Counted from the first letter of the stretch, positions 7,125-16,075 are shown. The stretch is 25,407 nt of DNA from DATLYH01 sp035575035 (GCA_035575035.1 DATLYH010000002.1:1-25407); one strand, 5' to 3'. Numbers and translations: made by a program. The notes: a model not told the origin generated them from the sequence alone.

Positions 7125-8993
7125 ATGGCCGAGGAGCGAAGCGAACCGCGCGAGATCAACTGGAGCCAGCTGCTGCCGTGGACGGTCCTGTTCCGGGGCT
7201 TCCGGGTGGCGATCGACCTTGGCAACCTGTTGCTGGCAGCAGCCGGCATCATCGCGATGGCCTTTGGCTGGTGGGTGCTGGCCCTGCTCTTTAGCCCGGG
7301 ACCCAAACCGGACTACTTGAAGGACTACCAGCGCGAGAACGGCTGGGCCGAGTTCAAGGAAGATTACCGGCACTGGGACCTGCGGTACGAAACGGCGGCC
7401 CCGGCCGACTCCCGGGAGATCGTCGGCGCCGGCGACCTGGCCGACACGTCGGACGAATACAAGATTCTCCGCGACCTGGAGCTGGCCCTCAAGACCAACA
7501 CCCTCACCCGGGAGCAGGTGCCGGCCCGACTGAACGAGTTGGTCGCCAAGAAGCAGATCAGCCGGGAGCAGGCCGACCGCTGGGCGCCGCGGCTAGGGCT
7601 GGAGAAGCCGGTCGGCCGGCTGCGCACCTGGCCCTGGTTCGAGGATCGCGGCCCCAATCCGTTCCTCCTGGTGACCGGCCAGGCCGGCACGTTGTGGGAG
7701 CCTGGTCAGTTCCTGAACTGGCTCCTGACCGACCAGGTGCCGGTGCTGATCGAGCCGCTGGTGAAGCTGTTCCGGCCGGCGGCCTATTTCTTCAACCCGC
7801 GGGCCGGCTTCTGGGCTCGGGTCTATTTCCTGCTGGTGCTGGTCTGGACCCTGGCGGTCTGGGCGTTGTTCGGCGGGGCCATCGCCCGCAATGCCGCCGT
7901 ACAAATCGCTCGCCAGGAGAAGATCGGCCCCCTGGAAGCGCTGCGCTTCGCCGCCCGCCGCTACATCTCGCTGCTGACTGCGCCGCTGTTCCCCCTGGTG
8001 ATCGTTGCCGTGATCGTCCTGGTACTGGTGATCTTCGGCCTGTTCCACATGATCCCAGGATTTGGTGACATTGTGGTGGATGGGCTGTTCTGGTGGCTGC
8101 CGCTGCTCTTGGGACTGGCGATGGCGGTGGTGCTGGTCGGCCTGGTTGGCTGGCCGCTGATGATCGCCACCGTCAGCACCGAGGGGACCGACACCTGGGA
8201 GGCGGTCAGCCGATCGTACAGCTATGTCTATCAGGCCCCCTGGCACTACATCTTCTACGGCGCGGTAGCTCTGGTGTATGGGGCGGTCTTGGTGTTCTTC
8301 GTCGGCCTGATGGGCTCGCTGATGGTCTACCTGGCCAAGTGGGGCGTCAGCCAGGGGACGGCGAGGGTGCGCGAGCCGTCGTACCTGTTCGTCTACGCCC
8401 CGACGTCGTTCGGCTGGCGGGCGCTGCTGCTGGAAGGGGGCAAGGTGGACGGCGAGGTTTTGGCCGAGAACGGCCGGATCAACGAGCGCGCCTATAGCAA
8501 GCTGGTGGGCAATGACCCGGACTACCAGGGCGCGGATCGGATGACCTGGTACAACAAGGTCGGGGCGTTCCTGGTGGCGGTCTGGCTTTACCTGGCCTTC
8601 CTCCTGATCCTGGGCTTCGGCTACAGCTATTTCTGGAGCGCCGGCACCATCATTTACCTGCTGTTGCGCCGCAAGGTAGACGACGCCGAGATGGACGAGA
8701 TCTACCTGGAGGAGGAGGATCAGGACCTGTCCTACGCGCCGGCCGCCGCGCCGGCCCCGGCGCCATCCTCGGCTCCGGCCGGGACCGGGCAGCCACTGCA
8801 AATGGTGGAGCCGCCAACCTTGCGTACCGCGCCGGCGCCGGCCGCTGCCCCACCGACCTCGACCCCGCCGGCGCCCCGCGAGGAGGTGACAACCGGTACC
8901 CCGCGGCCGCCGCAGACGCCGGCGGAGGACGTTTCCCCCAGTCCGCCGCCTCGCCCGGATGGTGAATCGCTCCCCCCGGGCGGAGCGGGCTAG
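7125..8993 (+). CDS. Multi-pass membrane protein, function unknown
   Basis: 622 residues from the ATG at 7125, preceded by AAGGAG with a 6-nt gap. Upstream in-frame starts lack a ribosome-binding site and would place the start in the promoter region. Hydrophobic segments lie at about 33-57, 229-253, 286-308, 321-348, 374-405 and near 512-540, so about six spans. A soluble region of about 170 residues separates the first two. Segments 3-5, with IATVSTEGTDTWEAVSRSYSYVYQAPWHYI between them, resemble large membrane proteins of planctomycetes that I cannot tie to a function. The C-terminal 100 residues are acidic and then Pro/Ala-rich (APAAAPAPAPSSAPAG), probably disordered. The isomerase-like gene starts 24 nt downstream, suggesting one transcript. 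Confidence 0.85.
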   Translation: MAEERSEPREINWSQLLPWTVLFRGFRVAIDLGNLLLAAAGIIAMAFGWWVLALLFSPGPKPDYLKDYQRENGWAEFKEDYRHWDLRYETAAPADSREIVGAGDLADTSDEYKILRDLELALKTNTLTREQVPARLNELVAKKQISREQADRWAPRLGLEKPVGRLRTWPWFEDRGPNPFLLVTGQAGTLWEPGQFLNWLLTDQVPVLIEPLVKLFRPAAYFFNPRAGFWARVYFLLVLVWTLAVWALFGGAIARNAAVQIARQEKIGPLEALRFAARRYISLLTAPLFPLVIVAVIVLVLVIFGLFHMIPGFGDIVVDGLFWWLPLLLGLAMAVVLVGLVGWPLMIATVSTEGTDTWEAVSRSYSYVYQAPWHYIFYGAVALVYGAVLVFFVGLMGSLMVYLAKWGVSQGTARVREPSYLFVYAPTSFGWRALLLEGGKVDGEVLAENGRINERAYSKLVGNDPDYQGADRMTWYNKVGAFLVAVWLYLAFLLILGFGYSYFWSAGTIIYLLLRRKVDDAEMDEIYLEEEDQDLSYAPAAAPAPAPSSAPAGTGQPLQMVEPPTLRTAPAPAAAPPTSTPPAPREEVTTGTPRPPQTPAEDVSPSPPPRPDGESLPPGGAG

Positions 8994-9017
8994 CAGGGGT
9001 CAGCCGAGGAGGGCCCG

Positions 9018-10013
9018 ATGGCACGGCCGGTGATCCTGTTCAGCGGGCAGTGGACCGACCTTCCCCTGGAGGAGCTGGCCCAGAAAGCAAGCGAGTGGGG
9101 CTATCAGGGGCTGGATCTCTGCTGCTGGGGCGACCATTTCGAGGTGCAGCGCGCCCTCAGCGAGGACGACTACTGCCCGCAGAAGCTCGACCTGTTGGCC
9201 CGGCATGACCTGACTGTGCCGGTCCTGAGCCAGCACCACGTCGGCCAGGCGATTTGCGATCCTATCGATTCCCGCCATCAGGCGATCCTCCCCGATTATG
9301 TCTGGGGCGACGGCAACCCCCAGGGGGTGCAGCAGCGCGCCGCCGAGGAGATGCTGGCCACCGTCCGCGCGGCCCAGAAGATGGGCGTGTCGGTCCTGAG
9401 CGGCTTCAGCGGTTCGCCTATCTGGTCGTATGTTGCCGGCTACCCGCCGCCGATGCCCGAGGTCATCCCCGCGGCCTTCGATGACTTCGCCCGCAAGTGG
9501 CAGCCGATCCTCGACGCTTGCCGTGATGCCGGCATCCGGTTCGCCTACGAGGTCCACCCCGGCCAACTGGCCTTCGACATCACCAGCGCCGAGATGATCC
9601 TGGACGCCCTGGGCGGCCGCGAGGAGTTCGGCTTCACTTTCGACCCCAGCCATCTGCACTGGCAGGGGATCGACCCGGTCGAGTTCCTGCGCCGCTTCCC
9701 CGACCGGATCTACCATGTCCATGTCAAGGACGCGGCGCTGACGCTCAACGGCCGTACCAGCATCCTCAGCGCTTACCTGCCCTACGGCGACCCGCGGCGC
9801 GGCTGGGACTTCCGTTCGCCGGGGCACGGCGGCATCGACTGGGAAGCGGTGATCCGGGCGCTGAACGAGATCGGCTATGATGGCCCGCTGGCGGTGGAGT
9901 TCACGGACGCCGGCATGGACCGCGACTACGGCGCCGAGGACGCTTGCAAATTTGTCAAGCGGCTGGACTTTGAGCCGGCCCGCCGCGGCGGCACCGCCTT
10001 CCGGGAAGGATGA
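9018..10013 (+). CDS. Sugar phosphate isomerase/epimerase-like TIM-barrel protein
   Basis: 331 residues of the xylose-isomerase-like TIM-barrel superfamily (AP_endonuc_2/IolE-like). The metal site can be traced: E178 in YEVHPGQ, D209 in FDPSHLHW, H235 in HVHVKD and E294 in VEFTDA, each at the end of a predicted beta-strand as in the family. WGYQGLDLCCWGDHFE near the N-terminus is the usual first active-site strand. GAGGAGGG just before the ATG at 9018 is a good ribosome-binding site. Its likely chemistry is isomerisation or epimerisation of a sugar or inositol derivative; the substrate cannot be read from the sequence. It follows the membrane-protein gene by 24 nt. About 120 nt with no gene separates it from the next gene. 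Confidence 0.88.
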   Translation: MARPVILFSGQWTDLPLEELAQKASEWGYQGLDLCCWGDHFEVQRALSEDDYCPQKLDLLARHDLTVPVLSQHHVGQAICDPIDSRHQAILPDYVWGDGNPQGVQQRAAEEMLATVRAAQKMGVSVLSGFSGSPIWSYVAGYPPPMPEVIPAAFDDFARKWQPILDACRDAGIRFAYEVHPGQLAFDITSAEMILDALGGREEFGFTFDPSHLHWQGIDPVEFLRRFPDRIYHVHVKDAALTLNGRTSILSAYLPYGDPRRGWDFRSPGHGGIDWEAVIRALNEIGYDGPLAVEFTDAGMDRDYGAEDACKFVKRLDFEPARRGGTAFREG

Positions 10014-10135
10014 GAACGCCCCTTCCGGGAAGTCATGACACGGTGATAAGGGGACCAGGTGAAGAGAAGCTGACCTGCTTCTGGTCACCGGGTCATCACT
10101 TCCCAGGGCGATAATCGGGGTGGAGGATTGTTCCC

Positions 10136-10666
10136 ATGCCCACGGTGTTCACGCACGCGGTCGTCGGCCTCGGCCTGGGTTGGATCTTTGCGACGGGCCG
10201 CCCCATGCCGCTTGCCTTCTGGGGGCTGTCGGCGGCATTGTCGGCCTTGCCGGACCTGGACGTCATCACTCTTGCGCTGGGCCTTCCCTACGGCTCGCGT
10301 TTCGGACACCGCGGCTTCTCCCACTCGCTGTGCTGCGCCTTGCTGGTCAGTTTGCCGGTCGCCCTACTGACCTACCGACCGTTCGGGGTTGCCTGGTGGC
10401 TGCTGTGGGGCTACTTCTTCGTGGTCATGGCCTCACACGGCGTATTGGACGCCTTCACTAACGGCGGATACGGCATCGCTTTCTTCTCGCCGTTCGATCC
10501 CACGCGGTACTTCTTTCCGTGGCGGCCAGTGGAGGTGGCCCCCATTGGCGTGACAGCCTTTTTTGGTCCGTGGGGGCTGCGCGTCCTCGGAAGCGAAATG
10601 CTCTGGATCTGGCTCCCGCTGGGGGTCGTGGTGGCGGCTGTGAAGGTGTGGCGGCAGGCGGCGTGA
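10136..10666 (+). CDS. YdjM-like membrane-bound metal-dependent hydrolase
   Basis: 176 residues of the YdjM / LexA-binding membrane-bound hydrolase family (DUF457). Conserved metal-type residues are visible: H7 in MPTVFTHAVVG, D40 and D42 in LPDLDV, HRGFSHS (58-64) and SHGVLDAFTNGG (100-111). Hydrophobic stretches at about 25-48, 66-80, 85-100 and near the C-terminus predict several membrane spans. The ATG at 10,136 has GGAGG 9 nt upstream. The family is annotated as metal-dependent hydrolase, but its substrate is not established. It converges with the hybrid kinase gene, with only 15 nt between the two stop codons, so the 3' ends of the transcripts probably overlap. Confidence 0.88.
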   Translation: MPTVFTHAVVGLGLGWIFATGRPMPLAFWGLSAALSALPDLDVITLALGLPYGSRFGHRGFSHSLCCALLVSLPVALLTYRPFGVAWWLLWGYFFVVMASHGVLDAFTNGGYGIAFFSPFDPTRYFFPWRPVEVAPIGVTAFFGPWGLRVLGSEMLWIWLPLGVVVAAVKVWRQAA

Positions 10667-10681
10667 GCGGGGGTCGGCGCG

Positions 10682-12304
10682 TCAGCGGGAGGAAGCCGTC
10701 TCGGTCCCTTGCGGACAGTTGAGCAGCTCGCGCACTTTCTGGGTCAGCGCCCCAGGGGTGAACGGCTTCTGCAAGAAAGCTGCCCCCGCCGGCAGGCTGC
10801 CGTGGCGGATGACGGCTTCATCCGGGTAGCCCGACAGGAACAGCACCTTGATCCCCGGGCGGAGAGCGGCCAGGCGGTCGGCCAGGTCGCAGCCCCCCAT
10901 CTGCGGCATGATCACGTCGGTGATGAGCAGGTGAATCGGCCCGTCATGCACGCCAACCTGGGCCAGGGCCTCGACGCCGTGCCGGGCCTGCAAGACCTTG
11001 TAGCCGGCCTTTTGCAACACCAGACTGGCTACCGCGCGGACTGCCTCTTCATCCTCGACCAGCAGGATGGTTCCCGTGTCTCCCCTCTTCTCGCCCCCTT
11101 CGGCCGAGGCAGCGGGAAGAGGGACGCCCGGGTTGCTGAGATCCGGTCGATCCGGCATGGCTGGTTCCTCGACGCGAGGCAGATAAATGTGGAAGGTAGT
11201 GCCGCGGCCGAGCGCGCTACAGACGCTGATCGCCCCGCCGCTTTGCTTGACGATGCCATAAACCGTGGACAGTCCCAGTCCAGTCCCCTTGCCCGGTCCC
11301 TTGGTGGTGAAGAAAGGCTCGAACAGGTGGGACCGGACCTCCGCGCTCATGCCGCCGCCGGTGTCGCTGATGGCCAGCAAGACATAGCGCCCGGCCGGAA
11401 CGTCCCCCTGGGCGTCGTCTTCCGCCAGTTCGACATTGGCCGTCTCGATGGTCAACTTGCCTCCGGTCGGCATGGCGTCACGGGCATTGGCCGCCAGGTT
11501 CATCAACACCTGCTCCATCTGGCTGGGGTCGGCCTGGACGGTCCACAGCTCCGGGGCCAGCGTGATGATCAATTCGATGTCGGCGCTGAGCAGCCGGCGG
11601 AGCAGCTTCTCCATTCCTCGGACAACGGCGTTGAGGTCAAGCCGGCGCGGCTGGAGCACTTGCTTGCGGCTGAGGGCGAGCAGCTGGCGGGTCAGCTCGG
11701 CAGCCCGTCGGCCGGCGTCGCGTATCTCCTTGATGAGGTCATACGAGGCCTGGTCCGGCGGGGTGGTACTGAACAGCAGGTCGGCGCAGCCGTTGATGAT
11801 GGTCAACAGGTTATTGAAGTCGTGGGCCACGCCGCCCGCCAGCCGGCCGATCGCCTCCATCTTCTGCGCCTGGTAAAGCCGCTCCTCCAGCCGCTGCCGC
11901 TCGCGCTCGGAGCGCCGTTTTTCCTCGCGGAGCCGGCGCTGCCCCACAGCCCGCGCGACCGCCAGCCCCAGACGCGGCAGCCGATCCTTGAACACGTAAT
12001 CGGCCGCCCCTTCCCGCAGGGCGCGGACCGCCACCTCCTCGGCAACCGTGCCGGACACGACAATCAGCGGGACATCGAGCCCGCGCTGCTGGAGCCAGCG
12101 CAGGGCATCGAGGGAATCGAAGTCCGGCAGAGTGTGGTCCGCCAGAATGACGTCGAAGCTCGGGTCAAGGGCGGCGAGGTACTCCCCCTCCGTCTCCACC
12201 CGCTGCCAGACGGGCTCGAAACCGCCCCGGCGCAGCTCGCGGAGAATCAACTCCACGTCGGCCGGTTGGTCTTCCACAAAAAGAACCCGCAATGGCGTCG
12301 GCAT
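10682..12304 (-). CDS. Soluble hybrid histidine kinase (REC-HisKA-HATPase-REC)
   Basis: 540 residues from the ATG at 12,304, which has GAGGAG 5 nt upstream. The open frame extends further, but that part lies over the sigma-factor gene. Domain order: receiver (1-115, phosphoacceptor D56 in VILADHTLPD); coiled linker (125-148); HisKA with H161 in GGVAHDFNN; HATPase_c with the N-box LMNLAANARDAM, DTGGGM (314-319) and GKGTGLGLS; a linker; and a C-terminal receiver (413-530, D463 in LLITDVIMPQMGG, lysine in LQKPF). There are no membrane spans, so it senses cytoplasmic input, probably through its N-terminal receiver. There is no DNA-binding output domain. Its start lies 26 nt after the stop of the sigma-factor gene on the same strand, so the two are likely co-transcribed. 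Confidence 0.92.
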   Translation of the reverse strand: MPTPLRVLFVEDQPADVELILRELRRGGFEPVWQRVETEGEYLAALDPSFDVILADHTLPDFDSLDALRWLQQRGLDVPLIVVSGTVAEEVAVRALREGAADYVFKDRLPRLGLAVARAVGQRRLREEKRRSERERQRLEERLYQAQKMEAIGRLAGGVAHDFNNLLTIINGCADLLFSTTPPDQASYDLIKEIRDAGRRAAELTRQLLALSRKQVLQPRRLDLNAVVRGMEKLLRRLLSADIELIITLAPELWTVQADPSQMEQVLMNLAANARDAMPTGGKLTIETANVELAEDDAQGDVPAGRYVLLAISDTGGGMSAEVRSHLFEPFFTTKGPGKGTGLGLSTVYGIVKQSGGAISVCSALGRGTTFHIYLPRVEEPAMPDRPDLSNPGVPLPAASAEGGEKRGDTGTILLVEDEEAVRAVASLVLQKAGYKVLQARHGVEALAQVGVHDGPIHLLITDVIMPQMGGCDLADRLAALRPGIKVLFLSGYPDEAVIRHGSLPAGAAFLQKPFTPGALTQKVRELLNCPQGTETASSR

Positions 12305-12330
12305 GACGGCTCCTCGGCCTGTTAACTGGC

Positions 12331-13257
12331 CTACAACTGCTCGTTGAGCAAGCTCAGCGCCTCGTTCTGGATTTGCCGTACCCGCTCGCGGGTCAGGCCC
12401 AACTGTTCGCTGATCTCCTTGAGCGTTCGGGGCTCTTCGCCGTCCAGGCCGAACCGCAGCCGCACCACCAGCGCCGCCCGCGGCTCCAGCTGATCGACCA
12501 GCTCCAAGGCGCGGCGCCGGTCTTCGGCCTCGGCCAGCGCAGAATCCGGCATCGCCGCCCCCGGGTCGGTCACGGAATCTTCCAGCGACCATCCGTCCTC
12601 GTCGTCGGAGGAGGTCTGCGGCAGGGCCTGACAAATACGCTGGGCCCGGCGAATGACCTGAAGCCGGTCGGGAGGCAGATCGAGGTGGTGGGCCACCTCC
12701 TCGGGGCTGGGCGCCCGGCCTAGTTCTTCCTGGAGCCGGGCCGTGGCCTTGGCCCATTTTTGCATCAAGTCGGCCAGGTAGTTGGGCAGCCGGATCAGCC
12801 GGACCTGGTTGGTCAGCGCTCGCCGGATTGATTGCTTGATCCAGTAACTGGCGTAGGTGCTGAAGCGGGTATTCATGGACGGGTCGAATGCCTCGACCGC
12901 GCGGAGCAGACCGAGGTTCCCCTCCTCAATCAGGTCCTGGAGGCCGAGTCCCCGGCCGACGTAGCCGCGGGCAATATTGACCACTAGGCGGAGGTTGGCC
13001 CGGACCATGCGGTCGCGTGCTTCGCTGTCTCCTGTTGCGATGCGGCGGGCCAGTTCCTTCTCTTCATCCGCGCTGAGCAGCGGGGTTTCGTTGATGTCAC
13101 GAAGGTAGATTTCCAAGGGGGACTGAGAGGGGTCCTTTCGCAGACGGCGAGCTTGTTTCACGGGGAGTGCTCCGAGGGGCGGGTCCAAGGGAGGGTTCCA
13201 GGCAGGTAGGTCAAGTCGTAATCCAGGGATCGAGGCCGAGGATGGGCCTGATCGCAT
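12331..13257 (-). CDS. Sigma-70 family RNA polymerase sigma factor (primary-like)
   Basis: Up to 308 residues. Region 1.2 (SPLEIYLRDINETPLLSADEE), region 2 (NLRLVVNIARGYVGRGLGLQDLIEEGNLG, then FSTYASYWIKQSIRRAL), region 3 (APSPEEVAHHLDLPPDRLQVI) and region 4 with the helix-turn-helix LKEISEQLGLTRERVRQIQ are all intact. It is a group 1/2 (RpoD/SigB-type) factor without the long region 1.1, so it is more likely one of several RpoD-like paralogues than the essential housekeeping factor. The first 32 residues are proline-rich and unlike the family. A GTG at 13,161 with GGAG 8 nt upstream would give a 276-residue protein and may be the true start. The hybrid kinase gene follows after 26 nt. Confidence 0.9.
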   Translation of the reverse strand: MRSGPSSASIPGLRLDLPAWNPPLDPPLGALPVKQARRLRKDPSQSPLEIYLRDINETPLLSADEEKELARRIATGDSEARDRMVRANLRLVVNIARGYVGRGLGLQDLIEEGNLGLLRAVEAFDPSMNTRFSTYASYWIKQSIRRALTNQVRLIRLPNYLADLMQKWAKATARLQEELGRAPSPEEVAHHLDLPPDRLQVIRRAQRICQALPQTSSDDEDGWSLEDSVTDPGAAMPDSALAEAEDRRRALELVDQLEPRAALVVRLRFGLDGEEPRTLKEISEQLGLTRERVRQIQNEALSLLNEQL

Positions 13258-13392
13258 CCTTCATGTTGCCGTGTCAAGTGGGCTTACCTGGTGTAGCGGC
13301 CGCTGAATGCAATCCATTCTGCGGTACGCTCAAGGAGAAGACAAATCAGGAGATCCCTGAGAAGGGGGTGGGGAAATCCCTGATGCCATCAA

Positions 13393-13586
13393 CCCGTCGC
13401 TGACGCTCCGGGCTCGGATAGTTACCCCGTCGCTAACGCTCCGGGCTCGGATAGTACCCGTCGCTAACGCTCCGGGCTCGGACGCTCCCGTCGCTGACGC
13501 TCCGGGCTCGGACAGTTCCCCGTCGCTAACGCTCCGGGCTCGGACAATGGACGCTCCGGGCTCGGACAATGCACGCTCCGGGCTCG
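13393..13586. repeat. REP-like family 2 array next to the helicase stop codon
   Basis: Five full copies of CCCGTCGCTNACGCTCCGGG followed by CTCGGA (CGTCGC starts 13,395, 13,428, 13,459, 13,489 and 13,521; spacing 30-33 nt), then two half copies (13,550 and 13,573). The loop base N alternates between G and A. Read on the minus strand, the first half copy starts one base after the helicase TGA (13,587-13,589). This array fills most of the 329-nt gap between the helicase and the sigma-factor gene; positions 13,258-13,392 hold no recognisable feature apart from any sigma-gene promoter. Confidence 0.88.
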
Positions 13587-15371
13587 TCAGCCGGTCTTCC
13601 TCACCTGTCCCAGCAGCTCCGCCGCGTCAACGATGCTGTAACTGTATCCCTGCTCGGTCAGGAAAAGCTGCCGGTGGTGGGCAAAGTCCAGCTCGCGGGT
13701 GTCGCGCGTCACCAGGGTGTAGAAATGGGCCGGCTCACCGTCGGCCTTGGGACGCAGGATCCGCCCCAGCCGTTGCGCCTCTTCCTGCCGCGAGCCGAAC
13801 GTCCCCGACACCTGGATCAGGACGTTGGCATCGGGCAGGTCGAGGGCGAAGTTCCCCACCTTCGACAGGATCAACTGCCGCACCTCGCCGGCGCGGAACC
13901 GGCGGTACAGCTCCTCGCGCTCGGCGTTGGGGGTCTGGCCGGTGATCAACGGGATGCCGAAGCGCTTGCGGAGGTGCCGCAGCTGCCGAAGATACTGGCC
14001 GATGATCAGCACCCGGCTGTTCCGGTAGCGCTCCAGCAACCGAGCCACCACCTCCTCTTTGGCCGGGTTCTCACTGGCGATCCGGTACTTGTGCTGCCAC
14101 TCAGCCACAGCGTATTCCATCCGCAGCGGCTCCGGCAGCGGCAGGCGGACCTCGGTGCAGGTTGCCTCGGCGATCCAGCCGCGCGCCTCCAGCTCCCGCC
14201 AAGGCACGTCGTATTTCTTCGGCCCGATCAGGCTGAAGACATCGGCCTCGCGGCCGTCCTCGCGCACCAGGGTTGCCGTCAGCCCCAGCCGCCGCCGGGC
14301 CTGGATCTGGGCCGTCATCCGGAACACCGGCGCCGGCAGCAGGTGTACCTCGTCGTAGATAATCAGGCCCCAGTCGCGCTGGTCGAACAGCTTGAAGTGC
14401 GGGAATTCCGCGAGAGGGGGCAGGAGTGAGGGGTCAGAGGTCAGGGAAGAATCGCCCGGTCCTTCTTCGGGCTCCTGACCTCTGACTCCTGCTCCCTTCT
14501 TCCCCGGACGGTGCGTCAGGATCTGATAGGTGGCCAGCGTCACCGGGGCGATGACCTTGCTCTCGCCGGTGTACTCGCCGATCTGGCTATCGTCGAGATC
14601 GGTCTTGTCGAGGATTTCGCGGTGCCACTGCTTGACAGCAGTGATGCTGGTGGTCAGCACAAGGGTGGAGCGTTGGAGCAGGGCCATGACCGCCAGACCG
14701 ACGATGGTCTTGCCGGCGCCGCAGGGCAGCACAATGACGCCGCTGCCACCCCGGGCGTCGCCGCCGGCGTAAAAGACCTCAGCGGCTTGCCGCTGGTAGT
14801 CGCGGACAATGAAGGGCTCGGCGGAGCGAGTGACGGCCCGCAGCCGGATCGGCAGCGGTGCTCCCTCGGTGTAGCCGGCCAGGTCCTCGGCGGGATAGCC
14901 GACCGCGATCAATGCCTGCTTCAGGACGCCGCGATGGGCCGGTGCCACGCGGAAGCTGTCGGCGTCGAGCCGCTCCCCTAGGAACTCACGCACCTTGGGC
15001 TGGCGGGCAAGCTCTTCGAGGAGCGGCCGATCGGTGCAGATCAATCGCAAGTGGCTGCCGTCCCGTTGGAGTTTGACCCGCCCGTAACGGCTGACGATTT
15101 CGGTGATGGTGGCCGGTAGGTTGCCCGGCAGCGGGAACTTACTGTAACGGCGGAGGACATCCACCATGGCCGCGGCGCTCATCCCGGCGGCGGCGGCATT
15201 CCACAGCGCCAGGTCGGTCAGCTGGTAGGTGTGGATGTGCTCAGGACTTTTCTGCAATTCGGCAAAGGGGGCCAGCGCGTCGCGGGCCTCGGCGTAGCGC
15301 GGGTTGTCCACCTCGATCAGGACGGAGCGGTCGCCCTGGACGATGAGGGGATTGCTGGGGTCGTAATTCAT
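13587..15371 (-). CDS. XPB/Rad25-type DNA repair helicase (SF2)
   Basis: 594 residues. The N-terminal 180 residues resemble the bacterial XPB amino-terminal domain. Helicase motifs follow: VRDYQRQAAEVF (Q-like, 189-200), Walker A LPCGAGKT (215-222), YDEVH (339-343), LGLTATLVREDG (362-373, which includes the RED tripeptide typical of XPB), GQYLRQLRHL, TGQT, and motif VI GSRQEEAQRLGRILRPK. It is probably a 3'-5' DNA-dependent ATPase acting in repair or open-complex remodelling, as for bacterial XPB. Between motifs Ib and II, about 30 residues (290-319: Gly, Glu, Pro and Ser-rich) are encoded by an inverted repeat and have no counterpart in the family as I know it. The TGA stop abuts a REP array. 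The FHA gene diverges from it; the 284-nt gap holds only a small hairpin (CTCGCG/CGCGAG, 15,478-15,498). Confidence 0.92.
   Translation of the reverse strand: MNYDPSNPLIVQGDRSVLIEVDNPRYAEARDALAPFAELQKSPEHIHTYQLTDLALWNAAAAGMSAAAMVDVLRRYSKFPLPGNLPATITEIVSRYGRVKLQRDGSHLRLICTDRPLLEELARQPKVREFLGERLDADSFRVAPAHRGVLKQALIAVGYPAEDLAGYTEGAPLPIRLRAVTRSAEPFIVRDYQRQAAEVFYAGGDARGGSGVIVLPCGAGKTIVGLAVMALLQRSTLVLTTSITAVKQWHREILDKTDLDDSQIGEYTGESKVIAPVTLATYQILTHRPGKKGAGVRGQEPEEGPGDSSLTSDPSLLPPLAEFPHFKLFDQRDWGLIIYDEVHLLPAPVFRMTAQIQARRRLGLTATLVREDGREADVFSLIGPKKYDVPWRELEARGWIAEATCTEVRLPLPEPLRMEYAVAEWQHKYRIASENPAKEEVVARLLERYRNSRVLIIGQYLRQLRHLRKRFGIPLITGQTPNAEREELYRRFRAGEVRQLILSKVGNFALDLPDANVLIQVSGTFGSRQEEAQRLGRILRPKADGEPAHFYTLVTRDTRELDFAHHRQLFLTEQGYSYSIVDAAELLGQVRKTG
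14417..14496. repeat. Imperfect inverted repeat inside the helicase gene
   Basis: The left arm (14,417-14,445, containing gcaggagtgag and ggtcagaggtcaggg) pairs with the right arm (14,473-14,496, containing tcctgacctctgactcc and tgctccc). The matched core is GGTCAGAGGTCAGG. About 27 nt lie between the arms. It is in frame, so it adds residues without breaking the gene. The purine-rich style (gtcagaggtcaggg) is also seen at 54-73. Confidence 0.75.
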
Positions 15372-15655
15372 TCTCCGTCAAACCTTTACAGGTCGGCTTG
15401 GGGTGCCCGCGGGCAGCAAAAAGGGCAGTTTAGTTTGCCGGTGCCGGCCGTGCAAGGCGAACTCCTGCACCGTTAAGCTCGCGTTAAGTCTTCGCGAGAA
15501 AATGCGGCCACCTGTTGCCAAATGCCGAAAGGCAGTACACAATGCCTATTGACCACGGAGGGTGCGGCACGGAGGCTGTTGCCAGACCTGCACTGAGCAG
15601 GTCGCCGACCTCTCCAGCGGACCCTGCCCGCTCGCACTGGAGGGCGCGTACATCA

Positions 15656-16075
15656 ATGAACGTCAAACTGGTTGTTGTCCAGGGACGGGATCGTGGGAAA
15701 GCGCTCCTTTTCCCCTTTGGCGAATTCCTCATTGGCCGCGGTACCGAGTGCCACCTCCGGCCCAATAGCGACTGGGTCAGCCGACAGCACTGCCTGCTTC
15801 GCGTGACGCCCGACGGCGTTTTCATCCGCGACCTGGGCAGCCGTAACGGCACCCTGGTCAACGGCCAACGCGTGATCGAGGAACGCCCCCTTGCCGGCGG
15901 CGACGAGATCCAGGTCGGCCCGCTGGTCTTTCAACTCCAGTTGGAGCTGTTCTCGCCCCAGCCGGCACCGGCAGCCCCCGTGGTGCCGGAGCAAGAGGAA
16001 ACCAACGCCCAGTGCGTGGACACGGCCGAGCTCCCCTCGCTGAAAGAAGACCAATCAACCGACGCGCTGGAATAG
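15656..16075 (+). CDS. Small FHA-domain protein
   Basis: 139 residues from the ATG at 15,656, with GGAGGG about 10 nt upstream. An in-frame ATG at 15,515 would add 47 residues that look unlike protein of this family. Residues 1-98 form one forkhead-associated domain, which binds phosphothreonine peptides: GR at 27-28, SRQH at 42-45, and NG at 64-65 and 69-70, with the usual strand spacing (FLIGRG, VFIRDLGSRNGT, LAGGDEIQVG). The last 40 residues are acidic and Pro/Ala-rich, with no domain. It probably reads Ser/Thr kinase signals, which are abundant in planctomycetes, but no kinase gene is in the window. Hairpin repeats fill the space between its stop and the GntR gene. Confidence 0.88.
   Translation: MNVKLVVVQGRDRGKALLFPFGEFLIGRGTECHLRPNSDWVSRQHCLLRVTPDGVFIRDLGSRNGTLVNGQRVIEERPLAGGDEIQVGPLVFQLQLELFSPQPAPAAPVVPEQEETNAQCVDTAELPSLKEDQSTDALE

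Noticed and set aside
10709..12325. 538-residue plus-strand open frame
   Set aside because: Antisense to the hybrid kinase, whose H, D and ATP-binding motifs are intact.
13330..13569. 79-residue minus-strand open frame of RARSVSDG repeats
   Set aside because: It is a translation of the REP array; no ribosome-binding site or non-repeat sequence supports a protein.
15515..15655. N-terminal extension of the FHA protein
   Set aside because: The 47 extra residues lack family likeness, and the ATG at 15,656 has its own GGAGGG upstream and begins directly at the first FHA strand.
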